Positions 1-7,557 of a stretch of 17,617 nt of DNA are shown here, piece after piece. The notes beneath the pieces were generated by a model. The model was not told the DNA's origin, ran no database searches, and saw nothing but the letters and a program-made list of their open reading frames with translations. Source of the DNA: an uncultured Bacteroidales bacterium (GTDB taxonomy: Bacteria > Bacteroidota > Bacteroidia > Bacteroidales > Paludibacteraceae). Position 1 is the first letter of the stretch, and the number at the start of each line of letters is the position of its first letter. The position numbers and the translations under genes are program-made. The DNA is taken from assembly GCA_945787425.1 (NCBI GenBank), contig CALZHO010000003.1:1-17617 (forward strand), read 5' to 3'.

Positions 1-832
1 TGTAGGTTTGGCAAAATTGGCTGAGGAGGATCCAACATTTACTGTTAAGACTGACGAGCAAACAGGTCAAACAGTGATCTCTGGTATGGGTGAGCTTCAC
101 CTGGAGATTATTATCGACCGTCTGAAACGTGAGTTCAAGGTTGAATGTAACCAAGGTCGTCCTCAAGTAGCATATCGTGAGGCAATCTCTGCTCCAGTAG
201 AGTTGCGTGAGACCTACAAGAAGCAATCTGGTGGTCGTGGTAAATTCGCGGATATTATTGTTCGCGTTGAGCCAGCAGACGAGGGCTTCGAAGGTGGCTT
301 GCAATTTGTGGATGTGGTTAAGGGCGGTAACGTACCTAAAGAGTACATCCCAGCTGTAGAGAAAGGTTTCACTACTGCTATGAAGACTGGTGTATTGGCT
401 GGTTATCCAGTAGATAAACTGAAAGTAACTCTGATGGATGGTAGCTTCCACCCAGTTGACTCTGACCAACTCTCATTCGATATCTGTGCTCAAATGGCCT
501 TCAAGAGCGCATGCGCTAAGGCTAAGCCAGTATTGATGGAGCCAATCATGAAGGTTGAGGTGGTAACTCCAGAGGAGAGCATGGGTGATGTTATCGGCGA
601 CTTGAACAAACGTCGTGGTCAAGTAGAGGGTATGGATACCGCTCGTACAGGCGCACGTATTATCAAGGCTAAGGTACCATTGAGCGAGATGTTCGGTTAT
701 GTAACCGCCTTGCGTACCATCACTTCTGGTCGTGCAACCAGCAGCATGGAGTTCTCACACTATGACGCAGTATCAAGCACAATCGCTAAGACTGTATTGA
801 CAGAGGTAGGCGGTCGCGTTGATCTGGTGTAA
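1..832 (+). CDS. fusA: Elongation factor G, C-terminal part (5' end outside window)
   Basis: EF-G is the cytoplasmic GTPase that translocates tRNA and mRNA on the ribosome and, with RRF, recycles it. Only the last 276 codons are present (reading phase begins at base 2), so the GTPase domain and domain II lie upstream. What remains is the end of domain III (GMGELHLEI near residue 28 of the fragment), domain IV with the conserved tip histidine in [15 protein letters not shown], and domain V ([18 protein letters not shown], then the [14 protein letters not shown] region). Nothing is broken. An apparent TTG start at base 8 is an artefact of the window edge. Its position directly before rpsJ without tuf between them is usual for Bacteroidota. 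No terminator follows, so read-through into rpsJ is inferred. Confidence 0.98.
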   Translation, partial: VGLAKLAEEDPTFTVKTDEQTGQTVISGMGELHLEIIIDRLKREFKVECNQGRPQVAYREAISAPVELRETYKKQSGGRGKFADIIVRVEPADEGFEGGLQFVDVVKGGNVPKEYIPAVEKGFTTAMKTGVLAGYPVDKLKVTLMDGSFHPVDSDQLSFDICAQMAFKSACAKAKPVLMEPIMKVEVVTPEESMGDVIGDLNKRRGQVEGMDTARTGARIIKAKVPLSEMFGYVTALRTITSGRATSSMEFSHYDAVSSTIAKTVLTEVGGRVDLV

Positions 833-841
833 GACTAAATA

Positions 842-871
842 ACCGGTTGGTCGGGTGACCGACCTTCCGGT
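842..871 (+). other. Hairpin with symmetric UU/UU internal loop and GUGA tetraloop
   Basis: ACCGG (842-846) pairs with CCGGT (867-871), and GGTCGG (849-854) pairs with CCGACC (859-864). They are separated by a TT/TT internal loop and capped by GTGA (855-858), a GNRA-type tetraloop. All 11 base pairs are Watson-Crick. It begins 10 nt after the fusA stop and is followed by an A-run rather than a T-run, so it is not a plus-strand terminator. Confidence 0.75.
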
Positions 872-927
872 ACTAAAAAAACGCCTCGTGCATGTGCGCA
901 CGCATGCGTATAATAAATAAGGTAAAG

Positions 928-980
928 ACCCTGAGCGAGTCATCTGAGCAAATGACTCTTTGGATGCACGGGCTCTGGGT
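928..980 (+). other. Nested two-part helix in rpsJ leader
   Basis: The outer helix pairs ACCC (928-931) with GGGT (977-980) and GAGC (933-936) with GCTC (972-975), with a single T/T mismatch between them. The inner hairpin pairs GAGTCAT (937-943) with ATGACTC (952-958) around the 8-nt loop 944-951. CTGAGC occurs twice, at 931-936 and again in the inner loop at 944-949, so GCTC (972-975) could instead pair with the loop copy. That gives two competing folds. The folds are seen in the sequence; a switching role is inference. Confidence 0.6.
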
Positions 981-1013
981 GAAGTAAAACAATATTAAAA
1001 AACAATTACAACA

Positions 1014-1319
1014 ATGAGTCAAAAGATTCGTATTAAACTGAAATCGTTCGACCACAATTTGGTAGATAAGTCTGCTGAGAAAATTGTGAAGACCGTAAAA
1101 GCAACAGGTGCATTAGTAAGTGGTCCAATTCCATTGCCAACTCACAAGCGCATCTTCACTGTGAACCGCTCAACCTTTGTTAACAAGAAGAGTCGTGAGC
1201 AATTTGAGTTGTCAAGCTACAAGCGTTTGATTGACATCTATGAGTCCAACCAAAAGACTGTAGAGGCATTGATGAAGCTCGAACTCGCCAGCGGTGTGGA
1301 AGTAGAGATCAAGGTTTAA
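1014..1319 (+). CDS. rpsJ: 30S ribosomal protein S10 (uS10, NusE)
   Basis: S10 sits in the head of the 30S subunit. As NusE it also joins NusB and NusG in transcription antitermination complexes. The 101-aa product is full length for the family and contains the conserved core [18 protein letters not shown] at residues 4-21, [18 protein letters not shown] in the middle, and the RLIDIYES segment after it. The ATG at 1014 is preceded by an A-rich stretch without Shine-Dalgarno motif, usual for Bacteroidota. It is the first gene of the S10 block and is flanked on both sides by unusually long spacers (181 and 197 nt), which suggests that its expression is controlled separately from fusA and rplC. 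Confidence 0.98.
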   Translation: MSQKIRIKLKSFDHNLVDKSAEKIVKTVKATGALVSGPIPLPTHKRIFTVNRSTFVNKKSREQFELSSYKRLIDIYESNQKTVEALMKLELASGVEVEIKV

Positions 1320-1516
1320 TAACAAAGAACAAAGAACAAGGAGCCAAGAGCCAAGACGATAGATGATCGGTTCCAATGACGAGCATCAGGAGTGGAGGTG
1401 AATGGGTCCGCAACAAAACAACAACCCACTTCCCGCGGATAGACAAGGTCGCGAGACACGGAATCCCGAGGGCGAGAGTGGAAAAATAATTATTAACAAT
1501 TTTAATCACAGCTAAA
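1320..1516 (+). promoter_or_regulatory. rpsJ-rplC spacer with hairpin, candidate regulatory RNA
   Basis: This is the longest gap inside the ribosomal cluster (197 nt). After the heptamer array, GATGATCG (1362-1369) can pair with CGAGCATC (1380-1387) with one A/G mismatch and a 10-nt loop. Further on there are mutually exclusive pairings: AGTGG (1391-1395) with CCACT (1426-1430), TGGGT (1403-1407) with ACCCA (1424-1428), and TCCGC (1407-1411) with GCGGA (1435-1439). The last part, before rplC, is A/T-rich. No promoter or terminator was recognised. A leader for the L3/L4 genes is a reasonable guess but is not demonstrated. Confidence 0.45.
1321..1355 (+). repeat. Five tandem heptamers after rpsJ stop
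   Basis: Starting one base after the rpsJ stop codon are five consecutive 7-bp units: aacaaag, aacaaag, aacaagg, agccaag, agccaag. The strand has no T, so the transcript here should be unstructured. Heptamer arrays of this kind can change copy number by replication slippage. A role as a spacer or protein-binding stretch is speculation. Confidence 0.75.
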
Positions 1517-2134
1517 ATGCCAGGATTATTAGGTAAAAAAATCGGAATGACATCCGTGTTCGGTGCTGATGGCAAGAATATCCCATGCACCGTTATTGAG
1601 GCTGGTCCTTGCGTTGTTACCCAACTCAAGACAGTTGAGAAGGATGGCTATGCTGCTGTACAAGTAGGTTTCATGCCAAAGAGCGAGAAACACACCAACA
1701 AAGCAGAAGCTGGTCACTTCAAGGCTGCAGGTGTACAACCAATGCGTCACCTCGTAGAGTTCGATGGATTCGAACAAGAAGTCAAACTGGGAGATACCTT
1801 GACCGTGGAGATGTTCGAAGAGAACTCTTACGTGGACGTGACAGGTACTTCTAAAGGTAAAGGTTTCCAAGGTGTTGTTAAACGTCACGGCTTCGGTGGT
1901 GTAGGTCAATCTACTCACGGTCAAGACGACCGCCTTCGTGCTCCAGGTTCTATTGGTGCGTGTGCAACTCCAAGCCGCGTATTCAAGGGAACTCGCATGG
2001 CAGGTCACATGGGCGTTGACAGAGTTACTGTTCAAAACCTCGTAGTACTTAAAGTGATTCCTGAGTACAATTTGATTATGGTCAAGGGAAGTGTGCCAGG
2101 TGCTAAAAATTCAATCGTTGTTATTAACAAATAA
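1517..2134 (+). CDS. rplC: 50S ribosomal protein L3 (uL3)
   Basis: L3 binds 23S rRNA early in 50S assembly and sends a loop towards the peptidyl-transferase centre. The 205-aa product has the family's opening [13 protein letters not shown] (residues 3-15). It also has the central glycine-rich signature [19 protein letters not shown] and the downstream [20 protein letters not shown] and MAGHMG motifs of the extended loop. The ATG at 1517 has no Shine-Dalgarno motif. It follows the long structured spacer and is only 6 nt from rplD, so L3 and L4 are probably translated from the same message. Confidence 0.98.
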   Translation: MPGLLGKKIGMTSVFGADGKNIPCTVIEAGPCVVTQLKTVEKDGYAAVQVGFMPKSEKHTNKAEAGHFKAAGVQPMRHLVEFDGFEQEVKLGDTLTVEMFEENSYVDVTGTSKGKGFQGVVKRHGFGGVGQSTHGQDDRLRAPGSIGACATPSRVFKGTRMAGHMGVDRVTVQNLVVLKVIPEYNLIMVKGSVPGAKNSIVVINK

Positions 2135-2140
2135 GAAGGT

Positions 2141-2767
2141 ATGGAACTTAGTATTTTGAACATGGCCGGTAAAGAGACCGGCAAGAAGATCGTTCTCAAT
2201 GACGCTATCTTCGGTATCGAGCCTAACGACCACGCCATCTATTTGGATGTAAAACAATATTTGGCAAACAATCGTCAAGGTACAGCAAAAGCTAAACAAC
2301 GTAGTGAGAACGCTCACTCTACACGCAAACTCGGTCGTCAGAAGGGCGGCGGTGGTGCTCGTCCAGGTGACTTGAAGTCTCCAGTACGTGTAGGTGGTGG
2401 TACCATCTTTGGTCCAGTTCCACGCGATTATGGCTTCAAACTCAACAAGAAGGTTAAACAATTGGCTCGTCGCAGTGCACTCAGCACCCGCGCAGCTGCT
2501 GGTCAAATCATCGTGTTGGATGCTCTCCAATTCGAGGCTCCAAAGACCAAAGCAATGATCGAGGTAATGAATAACATTCAAGTTGCAGGTAAGAAAGTAT
2601 TGTTCGTATTGGCTGAGAACAACTACAACGTGATCAAGTCAGCAAGCAATATCGAGCGCACCAACGTGGTGACTGTAAATGAACTGAATACATACGCAAT
2701 CATGAACTCAAGCGCTGTAGTTCTTGTAGAGAACGCTGTAGCAGCAATTGAGGCAACTTTAGCATAA
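2141..2767 (+). CDS. rplD: 50S ribosomal protein L4 (uL4)
   Basis: L4 contacts 23S rRNA and lines the nascent-peptide exit tunnel. In E. coli it also represses its own S10 operon by binding the leader. The 208-aa product shows the long basic loop that reaches the tunnel ([19 protein letters not shown], then [20 protein letters not shown]) and the helical core [13 protein letters not shown] second in-frame ATG at 2162 exists, but the first start keeps the conserved N-terminal strand and only a 6-nt gap from rplC. The purine stretch before the ATG is too close (1 nt) to act as a ribosome-binding site. Autoregulation by L4 in this organism is untested. Confidence 0.98.
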   Translation: MELSILNMAGKETGKKIVLNDAIFGIEPNDHAIYLDVKQYLANNRQGTAKAKQRSENAHSTRKLGRQKGGGGARPGDLKSPVRVGGGTIFGPVPRDYGFKLNKKVKQLARRSALSTRAAAGQIIVLDALQFEAPKTKAMIEVMNNIQVAGKKVLFVLAENNYNVIKSASNIERTNVVTVNELNTYAIMNSSAVVLVENAVAAIEATLA

Positions 2768-2773
2768 GGAGGT
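2765..2773 (+). promoter_or_regulatory. Full-length Shine-Dalgarno site for rplW
   Basis: TAAGGAGGT matches the complement of the 16S rRNA 3' tail over nine bases and ends 7 nt before the rplW ATG. It overlaps the rplD stop codon. Most other starts in this cluster lack such a site, so this one stands out. Confidence 0.8.
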
Positions 2774-2780
2774 TACAACT

Positions 2781-3071
2781 ATGGCAATTATTTTAAAACC
2801 AATCGTCACTGAGAAGATGACCGCCGCAGGCGAAAAGTTCAACCGTTATGGTTTTCAGGTAGTTCGTACTGCCAACAAAGTAGAGATCAAGAAGGCAGTA
2901 GAAGAATTGTACAATGTACAAGTTTTGGATGTAAACACCCTTATCCAAGCACCAAAGACCAAACAACGCTACACCAAGAGCGGTTTGATTCGTGGCGCGA
3001 AGGCTGCTTACAAGAAAGCTATCGTTACATTGAAAGAAGGTGAAACAATTGATTTTTATAGCAATATCTAA
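2781..3071 (+). CDS. rplW: 50S ribosomal protein L23 (uL23)
   Basis: L23 sits at the mouth of the peptide exit tunnel, where trigger factor, SRP and the Sec machinery dock. The 96-aa product has the usual length. It begins with [11 protein letters not shown] (residues 4-14), continues with [20 protein letters not shown], and has a basic loop [15 protein letters not shown] that contacts rRNA. The start is fixed by the strong Shine-Dalgarno site just upstream. The gap to rplB is 2 nt, which suggests translational coupling. Confidence 0.98.
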   Translation: MAIILKPIVTEKMTAAGEKFNRYGFQVVRTANKVEIKKAVEELYNVQVLDVNTLIQAPKTKQRYTKSGLIRGAKAAYKKAIVTLKEGETIDFYSNI

Positions 3072-3073
3072 AA

Positions 3074-3898
3074 ATGGCTGTACGTAAATTAAAACCCTCT
3101 ACACCGGGGCAAAGACACAAAATTATTGGCGCATTTGACACAATTACCGCAAGTGCACCAGAGAAATCTCTTGTGTTTGGAAAAACCAAAACAGGTGGTC
3201 GCAACCATCAAGGTAAGATGACCATGCGTTATATTGGTGGTGGACACAAGCAGAAATATCGCGTAATTGACTTCAAACGTAACAAAGATGGTGTACCAGC
3301 AGTAGTAAAGACTATTGAGTACGATCCAAACCGTTCGGCTCGTATCGCACTCTTGTTCTACGCTGATGGCGAAAAACGTTACATTCTTGCGCCAAACGGT
3401 TTGCAAGTAGGTCAAACAGTAATCTCAGGTCCAGATGTGGCACCTGAAGTTGGTAACGCTCTTCCAATGGCAAACATGCCTCTTGGTACTTTGATCCACA
3501 ACATCGAGTTGCGTCCAGGTCAAGGTGCTTGCATGGTTCGCTCGGCAGGTGTGTTTGCACAATTGTCTTCTCGCGAGGATAAGTATGCAATCATCAAATT
3601 GCCTTCAGGCGAATTGCGCAAAGTGCTTTCAGCATGCAAAGCAACAGTAGGTGTGGTTGGCAATAGCGACCACGCTTTGGAGAAGAGTGGTAAGGCAGGT
3701 CGCAGCCGTTGGTTAGGACGTCGTCCACGTAACCGTGGTGTGGCAATGAACCCAGTAGATCACCCAATGGGTGGTGGTGAAGGCCGCGCATCAGGTGGAC
3801 ACCCACGTTCACGCAAGGGCTTGTTGGCTAAGGGCTACAAGACACGTGCTCCAAAGAACTTGAGCAACCAATACATTATTGAAAGAAGAAAGAAATAA
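3074..3898 (+). CDS. rplB: 50S ribosomal protein L2 (uL2)
   Basis: L2 is a large primary 23S-binding protein needed for subunit association and peptidyl-transferase activity. At 274 aa it has the family length. Visible landmarks are [20 protein letters not shown] (N-terminal RNA-binding part), the OB-like core around [20 protein letters not shown], and the C-terminal [14 protein letters not shown]. The conserved histidine stretch [20 protein letters not shown] follows; the enzyme-centre histidine is kept. The second histidine of the E. coli motif is methionine here. The start follows rplW by 2 nt and has no Shine-Dalgarno motif. Confidence 0.98.
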   Translation: MAVRKLKPSTPGQRHKIIGAFDTITASAPEKSLVFGKTKTGGRNHQGKMTMRYIGGGHKQKYRVIDFKRNKDGVPAVVKTIEYDPNRSARIALLFYADGEKRYILAPNGLQVGQTVISGPDVAPEVGNALPMANMPLGTLIHNIELRPGQGACMVRSAGVFAQLSSREDKYAIIKLPSGELRKVLSACKATVGVVGNSDHALEKSGKAGRSRWLGRRPRNRGVAMNPVDHPMGGGEGRASGGHPRSRKGLLAKGYKTRAPKNLSNQYIIERRKK

Positions 3899-3921
3899 CC
3901 TATTAAATTAAGAGAAATTTT

Positions 3922-4185
3922 ATGAGTCGTTCATTGAAAAAAGGACCATTTATCAACGTAAAGTTGGAGAATAAGGTGTTGGCTATGAATGAGTCTGGCA
4001 AGAAAGAAGTAGTCAAGACTTGGAGCCGTGCATCTATGATTTCTCCTGATTTTGTAGGTCACACTATCGCAGTTCATAATGGAAACAAGTTTATCCCTGT
4101 GTACGTAACTGAGAACATGGTAGGTCACAAACTCGGTGAGTTTGCTCCAACCCGCTCATTCCGTGGTCACTCGGGTAACCGTTAA
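3922..4185 (+). CDS. rpsS: 30S ribosomal protein S19 (uS19)
   Basis: S19 forms a complex with S13 in the 30S head near the A-site tRNA. The 87-aa product is slightly shorter than the E. coli protein at its C-terminus. It carries the family signature from [10 protein letters not shown] at the start, through [22 protein letters not shown], to the C-terminal [19 protein letters not shown] 23-nt A/T-rich gap separates it from rplB. The ATG at 3922 gives the canonical MSRSLKKGP start. Confidence 0.98.
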   Translation: MSRSLKKGPFINVKLENKVLAMNESGKKEVVKTWSRASMISPDFVGHTIAVHNGNKFIPVYVTENMVGHKLGEFAPTRSFRGHSGNR

Positions 4186-4226
4186 TCCATGAGTCATTCA
4201 CAACAAATTAAATTTTAGAATTCAAA

Positions 4227-4634
4227 ATGGGTGCTAGAAAACATAATACAGCTGAGGCAATGAAAGAGGCTCGTAAGGGTCAATACTTTGCTAAGCTCAA
4301 CAACGTTCCTACCTCTCCACGCAAAATGCGCCTTGTTGCCGATATGATTCGTGGTATGGAAGTGAACCGTGCACTGGGTGCGTTGCATTTCTCTACTAAA
4401 GAGGCATCACGTGCTCTCGAGAAACTCTTGAAATCTGCTATTGCTAACTGGGAGACCAAAACTGGTAAGAAAGCTGACCAAGAGACTCTGTATGTAAGTC
4501 AAATCATGGTAGATGGCGGTATGATGCTCAAACGTCTGTTGACCGCTCCTCAAGGTCGCGGCTATCGTATCCGCAAACGCTCTAACCATGTTACTATTTT
4601 TGTAGATACTAAGAATACTAACGAAGCTAAGTAA
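4227..4634 (+). CDS. rplV: 50S ribosomal protein L22 (uL22)
   Basis: L22 has a globular part on the subunit surface and a beta-hairpin that narrows the exit tunnel next to L4; macrolide resistance maps to that hairpin. The 135-aa product shows [20 protein letters not shown] and the [13 protein letters not shown] helix. The tunnel loop follows around [28 protein letters not shown]. No deletion or duplication is visible in the loop. It lies 41 nt after rpsS and 8 nt before rpsC. Confidence 0.98.
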   Translation: MGARKHNTAEAMKEARKGQYFAKLNNVPTSPRKMRLVADMIRGMEVNRALGALHFSTKEASRALEKLLKSAIANWETKTGKKADQETLYVSQIMVDGGMMLKRLLTAPQGRGYRIRKRSNHVTIFVDTKNTNEAK

Positions 4635-4642
4635 TTAACGAA

Positions 4643-5374
4643 ATGGGACAGAAAATTAATCCAATTAGTAACCGCCTTGGTATTGTACGTGGTTGGGATT
4701 CCAACTGGTTTGGCGGTAAGAACTACGGAGATACAATCCTTGAGGATACCAAGATCCGCAAGTATTTGAATGCCCGCTTGGCTGAGGCAAGTATTTCTCG
4801 TATTGTAATCGAGCGTACTCTGAAACTTGTGACTGTAACTGTCTGCACTGCTCGCCCTGGTTTTATTATCGGTAAAGGTGGACAAGAGGTTGACAAATTG
4901 AAAGAGGAACTGAAGAAAATCACCAAGAAGGATGTGCAAATCAACATCTTTGAGGTTAAGCGTCCTGAGCTTGATGCTACCATCGTAGCTAACAAGATCG
5001 CTCGCCAACTCGAGGGTAAGATTGCATACCGTCGTGCAGTGAAAATGGCTATCGCATCTACCATGCGCATGGGTGCTGAGGGTATCAAAATCCAACTCAG
5101 CGGTCGTTTGAATGGTGCTGAGATGGCTCGTAGCGAGATGTACAAAGAGGGTCGTACCCCATTGCACACTCTCCGCGCTGACATCGATTATTGCCACGCT
5201 GGTGCTCTCACCAAGGTAGGTATGATTGGTGTAAAGGTTTGGATCTGCCGTGGTGAGGTTTATGGCAAGAAAGACCTTGCTCCAAACTTCACACAAAAGC
5301 AAGAGAATGGTCGTGGTGGCGATCGCCGTCGTGATGACCGTCGTGGTGGTTTCCGCAGAAACAAAAAACAATAA
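4643..5374 (+). CDS. rpsC: 30S ribosomal protein S3 (uS3)
   Basis: S3 lies at the mRNA entry tunnel and, with S4 and S5, contributes helicase activity. The N-terminus is [14 protein letters not shown], followed by a KH domain with the [17 protein letters not shown] loop (about residues 70-90). The C-terminal domain contains [13 protein letters not shown] and [20 protein letters not shown]. The 243-aa protein ends in a very basic low-complexity tail (about residues 217-243, arginine and glycine rich, [17 protein letters not shown]). The tail is probably disordered and RNA-binding. Confidence 0.98.
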   Translation: MGQKINPISNRLGIVRGWDSNWFGGKNYGDTILEDTKIRKYLNARLAEASISRIVIERTLKLVTVTVCTARPGFIIGKGGQEVDKLKEELKKITKKDVQINIFEVKRPELDATIVANKIARQLEGKIAYRRAVKMAIASTMRMGAEGIKIQLSGRLNGAEMARSEMYKEGRTPLHTLRADIDYCHAGALTKVGMIGVKVWICRGEVYGKKDLAPNFTQKQENGRGGDRRRDDRRGGFRRNKKQ

Positions 5375-5404
5375 TGTTAAACCGATTTGTAGATTACAAC
5401 AGTT

Positions 5405-5836
5405 ATGTTACAACCAAAGAAAACTAAATTCCGCCGCTGCCAAAAAGGCCGCATCAAAGGCAATGCACAGCGTGGTACTGAGCTCGCATTTGGCTCATTC
5501 GGTATCAAGAGTCTTGGTACCATCTGGTTGACAGGTCGTCAAATCGAGGCAGCCCGTATCGCAGTAACACGTTATATGCAACGTCAAGGACATGTATGGA
5601 TTCGCGTATTCCCTGATAAACCAATTACCAAGAAACCATTGGACGTACGTATGGGTAAAGGTAAAGGTGCTCCAGAGGGCTTCGTAGTTCCATTGGCTCC
5701 AGGACGTATCATCTTCGAGATTGACGGCGTACCATTCGATGTAGCAAAAGAGGCACTTCGTTTGGCTGCTCAAAAACTTCCTATTACAACCAAATTTGTC
5801 GTAAGACGTGATTACGACCCAACCCAAAATGTATAA
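5405..5836 (+). CDS. rplP: 50S ribosomal protein L16 (uL16)
   Basis: L16 binds late in 50S assembly and helps organise the A-site and the binding of tRNA acceptor arms. At 143 aa it is full length. It starts with the conserved [15 protein letters not shown] and contains [26 protein letters not shown] core residues, then RIFPDKP-like [20 protein letters not shown], a loop bearing the arginine that is hydroxylated in E. coli, and [14 protein letters not shown]. Another reading frame (5250-5531) overlaps its start and was discarded because this frame matches the family throughout. Confidence 0.98.
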   Translation: MLQPKKTKFRRCQKGRIKGNAQRGTELAFGSFGIKSLGTIWLTGRQIEAARIAVTRYMQRQGHVWIRVFPDKPITKKPLDVRMGKGKGAPEGFVVPLAPGRIIFEIDGVPFDVAKEALRLAAQKLPITTKFVVRRDYDPTQNV

Positions 5837-5844
5837 TCAGGATT

Positions 5845-6039
5845 ATGAAAACAGCTGAAATTAAAGAATTAACAACTGCTGAGATCCAAGAGCGTTTGGC
5901 ATCAGAGAAAGAGGCACTCGTTCGCATGAAACTGAATCACAGCATTTCTCCGCTTGACAATCCGTTGCAGATTAAGGTGGCTCGTAAGACTATTGCTCGC
6001 CTTGCAACCGAACTTCGTCAAAGAGAATTAACAAAGTAA
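5845..6039 (+). CDS. rpmC: 50S ribosomal protein L29 (uL29)
   Basis: L29 is a small two-helix protein beside L23 at the exit tunnel. The 64-aa product has the typical anti-parallel coiled hairpin: helix 1 from [19 protein letters not shown], and helix 2 ending [13 protein letters not shown]. Between them is [19 protein letters not shown], where the family's NPxxIxxxRK pattern is recognisable. It sits 8 nt after rplP and 13 nt before rpsQ, the standard position. Confidence 0.97.
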   Translation: MKTAEIKELTTAEIQERLASEKEALVRMKLNHSISPLDNPLQIKVARKTIARLATELRQRELTK

Positions 6040-6052
6040 AAAACGAATTGAC

Positions 6053-6310
6053 ATGGAAACAAGAAATCTAAGAAAAGAGCGTCAGGGTATTGTCGTTTCC
6101 AACAAGATGGACAAGACTATCGTAGTTGCAGTTCACTGGAAAGAGAAACACCCTATTTATGGCAAGTTTGTCAATAAAACTCGCAAGTTCCATGCTCACG
6201 ACGAGAATAATGAGTGCGGTATCGGCGATACTGTACGTATCATGGAGACTCGTCCATTGAGCAAAACTGTTCGTTGGCGTTTAACTCAAATTGTAGAAAG
6301 GGCTAAGTAA
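6053..6310 (+). CDS. rpsQ: 30S ribosomal protein S17 (uS17)
   Basis: S17 is an OB-fold primary 16S-binding protein needed for early 30S assembly. The 85-aa product contains [18 protein letters not shown] (first strands), [19 protein letters not shown] with the conserved KFHAHDE segment, and [20 protein letters not shown]. Length and motif order are normal. Its stop is 1 nt before the rplN start, which suggests coupled translation. Confidence 0.98.
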   Translation: METRNLRKERQGIVVSNKMDKTIVVAVHWKEKHPIYGKFVNKTRKFHAHDENNECGIGDTVRIMETRPLSKTVRWRLTQIVERAK

Positions 6311-6311
6311 T

Positions 6312-6677
6312 ATGGTACAACAAGAATCAAGACTGACAGTAGCGGATAACTCAGGTGCTAAAGAGGCATTGTGCATCCGCGTACTCGGCGGAACCAAAAA
6401 GCGTTACGCCAGCCTGGGTGACACCATCGTAGTAGCAGTTAAAGGTGTAATTCCTTCTTCTGACATTAAGGATGGTACCGTAACACGCGCCATCGTTGTT
6501 CGCGTGAAGAAAGAGGTACGCCGTGCAGACGGTAGCTACATCCGCTTCGATGACAACGCATGCGTACTCGTAAACAACGCAGGTGAGATTCGTGGTTCAC
6601 GTATCTTCGGTCCTGTAGCTCGCGAGCTTCGTCAAACGAACATGAAAATTATCTCATTAGCACCTGAAGTGCTCTAA
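6312..6677 (+). CDS. rplN: 50S ribosomal protein L14 (uL14)
   Basis: L14 forms part of the intersubunit bridges and is the docking point of the silencing factor RsfS. The 121-aa product is full length with [19 protein letters not shown] at the start, [40 protein letters not shown], and [17 protein letters not shown] near the end. It opens the spc-type block but follows rpsQ by a single base and has no promoter, so the S10 and spc groups are one transcription unit here. Confidence 0.98.
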   Translation: MVQQESRLTVADNSGAKEALCIRVLGGTKKRYASLGDTIVVAVKGVIPSSDIKDGTVTRAIVVRVKKEVRRADGSYIRFDDNACVLVNNAGEIRGSRIFGPVARELRQTNMKIISLAPEVL

Positions 6678-6696
6678 TCATCTAAATTCTACAAGT

Positions 6697-7005
6697 ATGG
6701 CAAAATTGCATATTAAGAAAGGTGATACCGTATTCGTGAACGCAGGTGCTTCTAAGGGCAAAACTGGCCGCGTGCTGGAGGTGCTCGTTGAGAAACAACG
6801 TGCTATCGTAGAAGGTGTCAACATGGTATCAAAGAGTACCAAACCTAATGCTAAAAATCCTCAAGGAGGTATTGTTAAACAGGAGGCTCCTATCCATATC
6901 TCTAACCTCAACCCAGTTGAGAACGGTGTACCAGTTCGCGTAGGCCGCGTAGAGAAGGATGGCAAGCTTGTCCGCGTAAGTAAAAAATCTGGTAAGGAGA
7001 TCTAA
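6697..7005 (+). CDS. rplX: 50S ribosomal protein L24 (uL24)
   Basis: L24 nucleates 50S assembly and lies near the exit tunnel. The 102-aa protein has an N-terminal KOW motif ([20 protein letters not shown] at residues 6-25), then [14 protein letters not shown] and the loop [19 protein letters not shown]. The last codons carry a Shine-Dalgarno site for rplE (6993-6999), and the gap to rplE is 2 nt, so the two genes are probably coupled. Confidence 0.98.
   Translation: MAKLHIKKGDTVFVNAGASKGKTGRVLEVLVEKQRAIVEGVNMVSKSTKPNAKNPQGGIVKQEAPIHISNLNPVENGVPVRVGRVEKDGKLVRVSKKSGKEI
6993..6999 (+). promoter_or_regulatory. Shine-Dalgarno site for rplE inside rplX
   Basis: TAAGGAG lies within the last codons of rplX and ends 8 nt before the rplE ATG at 7008, an effective spacing. 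It is one of only three clear sites of this kind in the cluster. In E. coli, S8 represses the spc operon near the rplE start; no comparable hairpin was recognised here. Confidence 0.65.
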
Positions 7006-7007
7006 TA

Positions 7008-7550
7008 ATGAATACAGCAAGTTTGAAACAAGATTATTTGGAGCGCATTGTGCCTGCTCTGATGAAGGAGTTTAACTACACTACTGTAATGCAGTGCCCT
7101 AAACTCGAGAAGATCGTTCTCAACCAAGGTCTCGGCGAAGCTGTAGCTGACAAGAAGATCATCGATGTAGCTGCTCAAGAGATGACACTCATCACTGGTC
7201 AAAAAGCTGTTGCTACTGTTTCTAAGAAGGACATCGCTGGATTCAAGGTACGTAAGAAAATGCCTATTGGCGTTCGCGTAACTCTCCGCGGTGAGCGTAT
7301 GTATGAGTTCCTGGAACGTCTCGTTCGCGTGGCTTTGCCTCGTATCCGCGACTTCAAAGGTATCCACAACAAAATGGATGGCCACGGAAACTATACACTT
7401 GGTATCCAAGAGCAAATCATCTTCCCTGAAATTAACATTGATAACATCACCAAACTGCTTGGTATGAACATCACTTTCGTGACTACAGCTAAGACCGATG
7501 AGGAAGGTTTCGCACTCCTCCGCGAGTTTGGTTTACCATTCAAAAAGTAA
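7008..7550 (+). CDS. rplE: 50S ribosomal protein L5 (uL5)
   Basis: L5 binds 5S rRNA and contacts P-site tRNA and S13 in the 30S head. The 180-aa product matches the family length. Recognisable parts are [35 protein letters not shown] (the P-loop-like tRNA-contact stretch), [29 protein letters not shown], and the end segment [18 protein letters not shown] in approximate form. It follows rplX by 2 nt with a Shine-Dalgarno site inside that gene. Confidence 0.98.
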   Translation: MNTASLKQDYLERIVPALMKEFNYTTVMQCPKLEKIVLNQGLGEAVADKKIIDVAAQEMTLITGQKAVATVSKKDIAGFKVRKKMPIGVRVTLRGERMYEFLERLVRVALPRIRDFKGIHNKMDGHGNYTLGIQEQIIFPEINIDNITKLLGMNITFVTTAKTDEEGFALLREFGLPFKK

Positions 7551-7557
7551 TTAGACT

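Larger units (their letters stand above)
833..1013 (+). promoter_or_regulatory. Structured fusA-rpsJ spacer, candidate S10-operon leader RNA
   Basis: This 181-nt spacer is much longer than most gaps in the cluster and carries three local hairpins: 842-871, 890-907 and 937-958. The last sits inside a longer helix, 928-980. It ends in an A-rich stretch before the rpsJ start, with no Shine-Dalgarno motif. None of the hairpins is followed by a U-run and no TAnnTTTG promoter box was found, so this looks like RNA-level regulation rather than a terminator or promoter. In E. coli the S10 operon is controlled by L4 binding a leader in this position; whether that holds here is inference. No known leader family was matched. 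Confidence 0.6.

Noticed and set aside
898..912. Leader hairpins as an intrinsic terminator after fusA
   Set aside because: None of the stems is followed by a T-run on the plus strand; the stem at 842-871 is followed by As.
909..914. TATAAT sequence in the fusA-rpsJ spacer as a promoter -10 box
   Set aside because: There is no -35 match at the right distance. Bacteroidota primary sigma uses TAnnTTTG, which is not present in this spacer.
4562..5371. 269-codon open frame on the minus strand opposite rpsC
   Set aside because: It is the antisense shadow of a gene with strong codon bias. It shows no recognisable family, and rpsC is conserved through the whole stretch.
5250..5531. Plus-strand 93-codon frame across the rpsC-rplP junction
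   Set aside because: It overlaps the ends of two conserved genes in another frame and has no family resemblance.
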